Assembly (NCBI RefSeq): GCF_042100115.1
Contig: NC_091279.1
Coordinates: 1,860,001 to 1,924,000 of the forward strand
DNA: 64,000 nt
Reading direction: 5' to 3'
Source of the DNA: Alternaria dauci
Lineage: Eukaryota > Ascomycota > Dothideomycetes > Pleosporales > Pleosporaceae
Numbering within the stretch: position 1 is the first letter of the stretch; each line of letters opens with the position of its first letter. The notes beneath the pieces are model-generated. The model searched no databases, was not told the origin of the DNA, and saw only the letters and a list, made by a program, of their open reading frames with translations. This document shows positions 56,155 through 64,000 of this stretch, one piece after another. The position numbers were made by a program, and so were the translations under genes.

Positions 56155-59100
56155 TATTTGACGGAGCGATGCAACTTGTCGATGTCTCTCGCGCACAGTC
56201 GTACTGCCGCTGTAAGGCAGGCGTCACAGAAGCGCTGGTCTTCAAATGCTCTGCACCCAAACACGCGCCCAAACCCTGATGTCGTGGTGGAGTTGACCGC
56301 AGCGATAAAGTCTTCTCGAACAGGCGTCGTAGGGATTGTTCGACATCTACAAGTGCCGCGACGATGTTAGTCCCACGGAGAACAGCTGTCATTCGTCTTA
56401 CCTCTATCCCTTCCACGTCAGTTGCCTATCTTCGCTGGCACCGCTGTCACGTCGTGGTGGTAGCTAGTGTTGGGGGTGGTTGAGAGAATGGGGCGTGTGC
56501 GCCGCGGAGGTCAACAAGACTTGCCTTCATGAACGTGAGAATCAGGATGCGAGCGCCACAACATCGGCAGCTGCAGATTTGGTTCTCTATACATCACACT
56601 GTTCTATGAGCATGTCACAAAGACAGCGATGCAAGGGGTTGAAGACTGCTCTTGGAGTTTGTGCACTTGCAGTCCCTATGCAAACATGAGACAGCTCCAT
56701 CTTCCACCACATTCATAGTGGCAAGATGAGATATAGCAACTATCTTGCGGTCTTTAGACAAGCATAATATGGCGCTGGTGTCTTCCCGTTCTACGAAGCG
56801 TAAGAGACCTCAGCGTGGCTGGCTGGTGCAGCCCCCTCACTCAACGACATTTGAGAGACCTGCACCAGACTGCAGCTCAGTTTGGACGGGTCACATTCAG
56901 GATCGAGATGCTTCAGGACCTCTTGAGAAGAAATGCGTGTCGGGCTGCAAGTCGTGATACCAACGTGGAGATCATGCCTCGCAGGCGCCCTTACATGGTT
57001 CATCATAGCATCCCGAAGGAGAACACCGATTGTGCCAGGGGACAGTAGGAGAGAAGGAAGTTTTCGTTGAAGGCTGTCTCACCGGTCACGCAAGGTGCCT
57101 GCATAGAAGCCCTGCCGTCGCTCCGCCTGCCCCACTCCCCTGCAATGCCAATGGAATGATCGTTGCCGAAGTCCTATACCAGATCTCCGGGAAACGGAGT
57201 CCAGTGGCTATATATACCTACAAGAATTGCAATTCTTTCGGTGGTGGTACGATCCTGTGCGACATGAGTTCGTGTTATTGGACTCATGGTTGGGATTCGT
57301 GCCACAGGCTGACCACAAACAGGTTTAACAAGAGTTCGGTTCTCCATCGAAGTAATGACTACCATTAAGGTAGTCGGGTTTTTTTTGCTTTTCTTTCTCC
57401 CACCCATCCAGCACATGTCGCCTAGGAGGAAGATACGCAGACAGCACACCTTCCCGCACAAGAATGTGGATTTTCAAATTCACTTGTCCGCATGCACATT
57501 TGCTTGTACAACTTCCTAGAGAGGCCAAGCTGGCATGTGGTGCAGGCGATGGTCACATGGCTATGAGCGAGCTTCTCAGCATTGCTGCATCTTGGATTCG
57601 TTAGCAACCGCCTTAGAAGAGATGCCGGTATGGTTGTGATGCTTTAACGCCTATTTTCTGGCGATAACATCTCTGCCATGCTTTTATCACGGAGATGGGT
57701 ATGCGAAAGGCTTGCAACCAAGCAATCCTGTTATTTGGCTTGCGTGATCGATGAAATGCCTATGTCCGTTAGCGAAGTTCGGACAACCAGGACCGATGAA
57801 CACAACGCCGTCATGCAGTAACTGCAAACGAATTGGATTGGAATACCTCTTTTGACCAGACTTCGGGCGAATTCTTGGCATCATATGTTCTCATCGAGAT
57901 GCAAATCTTTCAAGATGTTGCTTTGATTCATTGGATTCTGTCGCTTGTCGAGGAGCAGGCATTGCTGGAGCTGCTGAGAGCCCAGCGTCAAGCTACAGAC
58001 ACTAGGACGACCTACGTATTGGCATCAGAACAGTATACGGGGTCAGCATACTGCTACTAGGTGATGCGGCCACGAACGGTGCGCGAACCCATATATTGCT
58101 CAAGGCAGCTCGGATGCGCTCCGCTTGCTTTCGCCGGATGATGAAGCCCGATCATGTCCACACACTTCCGAGTGTTTCCGGGCATGCACTCATCGGCTCT
58201 CGAAATACTTTATGGCATTTGGTGCATCTTTATGCGCTTTCATTGGGAAGTCTGGCAATGTGCGACGATACCTACTAGCATGACCTGAGACGAACAGCTA
58301 TATCAGGAGGTGGGCGGTTAACATACCTGGACAGGACGCGTGGATACCACATGTGCCGGCTCCAAACTCTCACATGTACGCTACCGGTTGTTCGTCGTCA
58401 TCATAATCTTTCACGACAGGTTCCTATACGTCACATGCGTCTGACACGCATCATTTCGACGGCCTCGCAAGTAAATCTTTATCAACTTAGCCGACGCGAC
58501 ACATGCAATTAGTTCAGGGGCGATTGACTGCCTCACTGCGAGGCGCCGTCGCGCCATAAGAGCCATGGTACAACACCAACAAGCCTCACAAGAGTCTTAC
58601 AAGTTCAGGACAAAAAACTGCCAACGAGAGGTCAAAGATACGAGCATCATTTCATCGAAGTCTTGGAGATCAATATTCGGCCTTGAATATATTGTCTCTT
58701 GCTCGAACGATAACAGCTTTGGCTCAGCCAGTATCACAACATGAGTGCTCACTTCCAGCATACTATCCTTTCCCAACACATTCGGCACCTACATTACGCA
58801 GTTGCGGAGCTATAGCTCAGCAAGTCCTAGTTCCGGCCGTTGAATCACCACTATGACCATACCCTGGCAGTGGGAAGGAATGCCTCACGACAAGTCACGG
58901 AATCTTGAAGCCAAGGACTACGAGCACAGAGACGAGCAATACCGGATATCGGAAACCGCGACTCACAGCATCATATACCCCTGGCAAAATATGCGCGCGA
59001 CGATGTCGACTCGAGTTGGGGTAACATACCTCAAGACACGGCCGGGCTTCGCTTAATCATCATCTCAAGTCGGTCCAAATACCACCCAAATTTCGGAATG

Positions 59101-59722
59101 TGATTGCGAATCTCAAGCCTGAGCAGCTTTCAAGCATCACTGTCGCCATGCCAGTGAATTTAGTTCACGTCACGAGAGGACGAGTCGCCACCATCGTGAG
59201 CGTGGACAGAAATTCGTGGACGCCCAATGCTATGCATTGATCACGTAAAACCATGCTGCTAGGAGGCACATATGGCAAGGCATTAAAACAACCTTAAGCC
59301 GCGTCAGTAGATGTGCGACGTCCATGCAGGCTCATCTCTGCTGCCAGGGACTTGTATGTCGTCGTCGATTGTTTATTTGGCCTCAGATATGGCATATGCT
59401 GCAAAACATCAAAATCAAGCTGCAGGGACTGGCCCAACGCGACGAGCGAGCTTCACCGCCTAGGCGGAACTCCACTCTAACAGCAGACCCTGACCTCCTC
59501 GTCGCCATGGACGACGTGAAGGTGTCTCCGCACGCGTTACCGCCACCCCGCCCCGCGTCATCTCCGCACAGGCACGTACCCCTTCACCTCTCGAAAATCA
59601 ACAAAGGCCCCCCAGGTATCCTCCGTGTCTTTTGGCTATATATACGCTTTGAATCATCAAAACTTCGCCTAGGCCCGTGGGCGGACGGGTACGGCGGCGG
59701 GGTGGCGGTCGGCAGCCACCAA

Positions 59723-59825
59723 TGGCTAACTCGTGTTGATCACAGGTTTGCTTCCCCCTTTGGGGCTAGGTTCGAGTCCTAGGCAGGGTGGAATTCCCGT
59801 GGTTGAAAGCCATACCACATTTTTG
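59723..59825 (+). other. tRNA-like element with A-box, B-box and T-run
   Basis: The B-box ggttcgagtcc (59769-59779) sits in a perfect five-pair T-arm (ctagg/cctag). An A-box-like tggctaactcg starts at 59723, about 45 bases earlier, a normal tRNA spacing, and ccccctttgggg between them could be a long variable arm. A TTTTT run ends near 59824, a possible Pol III stop. However, no seven-pair acceptor stem forms around it, so it is not a working tRNA as I read it; a tRNA relic or SINE head is more likely. Confidence 0.35.
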
Positions 59826-60752
59826 CACTTCTCTTTGGCATTTTACCGTACGGTATGAGTATGAACAGGATGCATGTGCATATGCACTTGCTTTCTCTCT
59901 ATCTGAGAGGCCTGAATCAGGCATGGAGAGTGTGCAGAGGTAGCGGAGTAGGTGCAGGCCTCTGTACTTGTGCAGAGTTTCTTCTTATGCTTTTGCCCAG
60001 AAGCAGGCCGGCTGTGGCGCGCCCGCACTCCTCCGACGTTTTCACCACTGCCGTAAGTCACCGGCGCAGGTCAATTCCCTAGGCTCTACACTTCTGCTTT
60101 AGGGGATTCGCCTGAGGAGAGATGTAATTGGGCTGGCTGCGTTGCTTAAGCGTAAGCCACATCTGCGATAAACACGCACTTGGGAGCTCAAGACGATACA
60201 CAAAGTAATCTGGCTTTAATGCTACAAGCTGACAGTAGGTTCCTATGTCGAGTGGCTATAGGCTGCGACGAAGCAGTGGGCTTGGGATCCTCCAAGTGCG
60301 ACATTAGTATCTTGCGATCCGCTCACCTTGGATATAGCTACTGCGACATGGTTACGCACGTCTTGGAAGTGTTGCACAACTCGAGGCCGCGATGCTTAGC
60401 TTGCCTGGCTTTAGCAACGTCATATTTACCTTTTGCCAATCTAATGGCTGCTTATGACACCGGAGATGTCTCATAGGTTGCACGATACAGATCCACAAAC
60501 ATCACGTACGGCTTAGGATACATTATAGCAGCATGCAGGTCTCACATCTTTCAAGCCGGGTTATGCACGTATCTCTGTAAAGGTAGGATTGGCCTCTCCT
60601 TTCTATTCATGAATTTGTCTTCCTTCGTTATCTCGTCATTCGGTACCAACATAGCGAGCCCAAACGCGCCGCCCTCAAGTCGATGAAGAGCTAAAGCGCA
60701 AGGTTGAATCAAGGTGCTTGTCACTGGACGACTGAGCCCGTCACAGCACCTA

Positions 60753-61361
60753 TCAACGCGGCCTTGCAAACCGCATCTGTGGTCGCCATTCTTCGTTCGC
60801 AAATAGCGAAGATCCTCCCATGCTCTCCGCTATGTAATGTCGGACGCTCGTTGTTGAGTCGAGCTCATGGTCGAGCAGCACGAAGAGTATGGTGTCTTCC
60901 AGTTCATCCTCGCCATGTCCGTAACCAATGTATTCGTCTTCGGTGGGCGTGATACCGAGCTGCTCTTGAAGCTCCTTGCGAACGGCGGTTACACCCTTGA
61001 GCTTGTCAATCTGAGTCGCAAGATTGTACATCTTTTTCGCTGCCTTCAGCAGCCATGAATCCTGTTATGAAGAGTCAGTAAGTCGCCATTCTTCCGGCAA
61101 CAAGTACTGGAGAAACGAGGAGTCGCAATACTCAGAGGTACGTACACTTTGTCCGTCAGCTTCCCTCATGCGAGCCACGTTTTGCAAGCTACGTCCACGC
61201 GTTGTGAAGAAGTCATACTCTTCGTCGAAGTATTGGCCCTTCTCGCAGCAGGCTGTGACTTCCACCTGCATGTCATCGCAGAGTCGCATCATTGCCTTTT
61301 CCTTGCGCCTCATGTTCTTCCATTTCTGATGTTTGGCTTCGTTCGTTTCGTTCTGCGACAT
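60753..61361 (-). CDS. Uncharacterised protein, two exons
   Basis: Exons 61146-61361 and 60753-61061 with an 84-base intron (gtacgt...taacag), phase 0, give 174 residues. The N-terminus MSQNETNEAKHQKWKNMRRK is polar and basic; the middle has ACCEKGQYFDEEYDFFTTRG and, across the junction, QSDSWLLKAAKKMYNLATQI, probably helical. It ends with an acidic, well-ordered looking stretch (TEDEYIGYGHGEDELEDTIL). No signal peptide, membrane segment or known family. It is the first believable gene after the 10.6 kb gene-poor stretch. Confidence 0.65.
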
Positions 61362-62974
61362 GGCGGTGGGGATTGGTATGACGATCGTTCGCGGAGATTG
61401 ATTGATGGATTGGCACGCGGTTGGAAGACTGAATGGGTGATTAGTGATGTATTTGTAGGAGATCCCAGACCGCGGAACTTACTGCTGGGGATTGTGGGCA
61501 TTGTGTCGAAGCTTCGTGTGTTCACAGTGGCGCAGAGTCGAGAACAAGGCAGTCGGAGCGCGGCGCAGTCCATTGATGGCAGTAAAGGCTTGTGAATATG
61601 CGAGTGTATCTGTCTGCGCAACGGGAAGCGCAGCGACTACGGTGGTGGCAGTATGAAAGACGAGGTTGTGGTGACGAAGGCGTATGGGTGTGCCAGGTTG
61701 ACTCAAGAGAAGGATGTTAGGGCGATGATGTCTCCAGGGGCAGATCGGTGTTCTTGTCATGCATGGAAAGCACGATTTGCTTGTACGTTCTCTTCGGGTT
61801 CCATGTGGTGGATGCTATGAAGGTTTTCAAGCCATCGACCATTTGACGCAGTTGGCGCACCGACCCTGCGAAGCGCAAACCACAACGCCATCCACGTACT
61901 CCTCGCCTCACCAGACAACAACAAGTTCTTTTCTAAACGCGCTGTTCCGCTGAAATATTTCTTTGCGGTTAATTGCCTTGGTCGATAATACCTTAGGTAA
62001 CCTCCTTACATCCATCCGACCCGCCTTTCGGCCTTGACTTCAGCGCACGGGCAGCCGGTCTACGCATGGTTTTGTACGTGCCGCTCTGATTGGTATTAAA
62101 CTTCAGACCGGAAGAGCTTGATTAGAGATGAGCTCGTGCCCATCTGTGGTCCTGACATAGGTGTGATTTGCGTAAGGCCTGCCGGCCTCAGGAGCACGAG
62201 ACAATCACACGTATACAGAGGAGCAGAACTCTGGGGAAGACTTTGGGAACATTTGCACAGGTGGAAAAATGACTTGGATCGTATGAGACTGGAATGTACA
62301 ATACGTATAGACATCTGTGGAAGGGATGAAATACAACTGCAGGCCTATTCGCTGCCTTGCATATGCTGGGTATGTTTCGCGCATCCAAGTGAGTACCCCT
62401 ATGCTCTAATATGATGATCTGCATACCTGGGTAGCGACTGCAGACGACGCCATATCATTCCCAGACATGCTGTCTTGATACGCCTGTCGGCTCAACCTAG
62501 ACTAACGTAATCCAGTCCAACAGCCTGTATACTTGATGTATAAGTACCTCGAGTGTAAGAGCAGAAGCACACAGTTTTACGTGTGTCGAGGGAAGTGCGT
62601 TGTAATGTGGCCGGCCAGTGCGATCCTTCCGGTGAGTCACCGAGGCGCTCTCCAGCACAGCACGGCTACCACACCAACTCGCAAACATGCAGCATCACCA
62701 AGTTTCAGCCTTCAGCTTACGCTCTTGATGTTCAAATAAGGATCCAGCTAAACAAGGACAGCAGGGCCGAATGACAACTGTCATGCATGCCGATCCGCGT
62801 AGTATCTCTCGGCTCGTCGGGTCAAATTTGCGGGCGACACTAAACCGGTTTCCCGCCTAGCCTGTCTGCCATTGGGTGTCTTCGCCCACATGCCACCGCG
62901 ACCCTCTCAACCCATTCAACCTTAATCATACTGCATTGCGACCGACCGAAAGCGCCAATTGATAAAGCCCCGCA
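61362..62974. other. Divergent intergenic region
   Basis: About 1.6 kb between opposite starts (61361 minus, 62975 plus). Only short unsupported frames on both strands. No RNA gene recognised. Confidence 0.5.
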
Positions 62975-63876
62975 ATGCCCTTCGCGCCCAGTCGCCGTGA
63001 TGTTCATCGCACCCGTGCCCTCCTCCACTACCGCCTAGGTCTCCCAAATGAACTCGTTCTCGATATCCTGGATAAAGCCCGCTACTGGGTCGAGGTCGTA
63101 CACCTCAATGACCAGACCACAGTACTCCTTGACGAGGAGTTCTCCGACGACTTCTCTGCGGCCCAGCCCTTATTGAGGATAGTAGTTGACAGGCCCAAAA
63201 TCGCGCATCGCGAAACCAGCAAAATCCGAGAAATTGAGTTCCTAATCGTCAGCCACGACCAAGGCTGGACTACGGAAGATACGATTGGCACGTTCGAAAC
63301 TTCTTCTTGGTTTGAGGTGTCCATTGTGCGCCCGCTTTCTCCGCAGGACGACATGATAAGTAACATGGTCGCTGATAGCTTCGACGAACACGAGTATCCG
63401 CAAAGCAACATCCACACCGTGATAGATGATATGTGCGGTAAATTCGGCTACAGAAATGCGCTGCGCCCTTCATCGAAAATAGAGCCGCAGAGGCTGCACT
63501 GCGACGAGATGCAGACGATGACGTTCTTACACGACGATCCTACACGCCCAATGGGTATCGAAGGACAACACGCCTGGTATTTGCAAGGGAACGAGGTCGC
63601 AAGAGCTGTTTCAATCTTTGAAGGCGATTATATTCGTCGGTACCGCGTCATCTGGGGTTGTAAAGATAACCCAACATGGGAAGGCAACGAAGGTGCGGGC
63701 CGCGGCGAGAATTTCATTGACTCGCTAAAACACGGTGACTGGATTTGTGTATGGGCGAGAGCAAAGGTGAGCCAATTCATAGGGACAATGTTCGCATTAA
63801 CTAATTCATGGATTAGAGACGAGGTTGGGAGAATCACGTCCATGGCGTACGCGTCACTATGCGATACACGATATAG
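62975..63876 (+). CDS. Uncharacterised fungal protein, two exons
   Basis: Exon 1 (62975-63766) and exon 2 (63817-63876) joined across a 50-base intron (gtgagc...gattag, ctaat branch) give 283 residues. The N-terminus MPFAPSRRDVHRTRALLHYR is basic, followed by LGLPNELVLDILDKARYWVE, an F-box-like helix, then a beta-rich domain with FLIVSHDQGWTTE, SSWFEVSIVRP and RYRVIWGCKDNPTWEGNEGA. The end DWICVWARAKRRGWENHVHG and RVTMRYTI is the closing strand pattern I know from fungal proteins of unknown function with galactose-binding-like folds. Unspliced, the frame would stay open to the window end, so the intron defines the stop. Role unknown. Confidence 0.7.
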
Positions 63877-64000
63877 CCCATACCAACCCGCTCACCCAAA
63901 CTGTTTTGATGCACTCGCATCTAGCGCTGCTGTTCGCATCCTTTGGTGCATCTACCCACGAAAAGGCTTGTGTTGGAAGTCACACTTACCAAACGTTCGT

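Larger units (their letters stand above)
50108..60752. other. 10.6 kb gene-poor stretch
   Basis: I find no convincing gene. Open frames are short, mostly lack ATG, and none shows a family motif. The largest ATG-started ones (53929-54477 plus strand, 183 residues) have amino-acid mixtures like random sequence. Base composition by eye is balanced, not the AT-rich state expected after heavy RIP. The left few hundred bases probably hold the promoter and leader of the 48791-50107 gene. Inside are an (ACG)8 repeat, a G15 run, a weak cysteine-rich frame (57156-57368) and a tRNA-like element (59723-59825), listed separately. It could hold non-coding RNAs or eroded genes. Confidence 0.6.

Noticed and set aside
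55772..56416. 214-residue minus-strand frame in the gene desert
   Set aside because: Starts without ATG, runs across the G15 tract and has no recognisable motif.
59324..59782. Plus-strand frame overlapping the tRNA-like element
   Set aside because: No ATG support near its start and its C-terminal part is read through the A/B-box element.

Overview
This window looks like nuclear DNA of a filamentous ascomycete. Genes carry short introns of about 45-75 bases with GT...AG ends and CTAAC/CTGAC-like branch sites, they lie close together on both strands without operons, and the families are Pezizomycotina-typical: hybrid histidine kinase, ankyrin-CorA fusion, fungal NOP2, CWC2, GET5 and a fungal C78 peptidase. 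The style of the uncharacterised proteins suggests Dothideomycetes (Pleosporales); that placement is inference. Most gene models below were spliced by hand from frame continuity and splice sites.

Layout. 1-3.4 kb: 5' part of VPS18 (cut by the window edge), a BTB protein and an uncharacterised gene with a disrupted or spliced 3' end. 3.9-15.7 kb: ankyrin-CorA protein, membrane-anchored aspartic-protease-like protein, YBR137W/UPF0303 protein, two divergently transcribed kinase-like paralogues with DFD in place of DFG, splicing factor CWC2 and a short-chain dehydrogenase. 16.2-23.4 kb: hybrid histidine kinase in at least seven exons, a Ser/Pro-rich protein of unknown function and a ZUP1-type C78 deubiquitinase. 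24.1-33.9 kb: mitochondrial HTD2-type dehydratase with a long tail, a kinase-vWA fusion in five exons, a CorA-like channel in five exons and a 106-residue three-exon gene. 34.7-46.9 kb is housekeeping-rich: an unknown protein, HSP60, cofilin, GET5, NOP2 and a sugar transporter of the glucose-sensor type. 47.4-50.1 kb: two uncharacterised proteins, one a probable nuclear protein with a Gly-Gln/His minisatellite. 50.1-60.7 kb is a 10.6 kb stretch where I find no convincing gene, only a trinucleotide repeat, a G15 tract, a tRNA-like element and a weak cysteine-rich frame. 60.7-64 kb: two further uncharacterised two-exon genes.

The genes do not form one pathway. Shared themes are signalling (histidine kinase, kinase-vWA protein, two DFD kinase-like proteins), two CorA-like proteins without a recognisable GMN motif, ubiquitin/proteostasis (ZUP1-like, HSP60, GET5, and the YBR137W-like protein, whose yeast relative has been linked to the GET pathway) and RNA metabolism (CWC2, NOP2). 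I see no CRISPR array, rRNA gene, intact transposon, secondary-metabolite cluster or virus-derived gene. The most unusual items are the kinase-vWA fusion, the DFD kinase pair, the two-DTG membrane protein, and the 50-60 kb gene desert.
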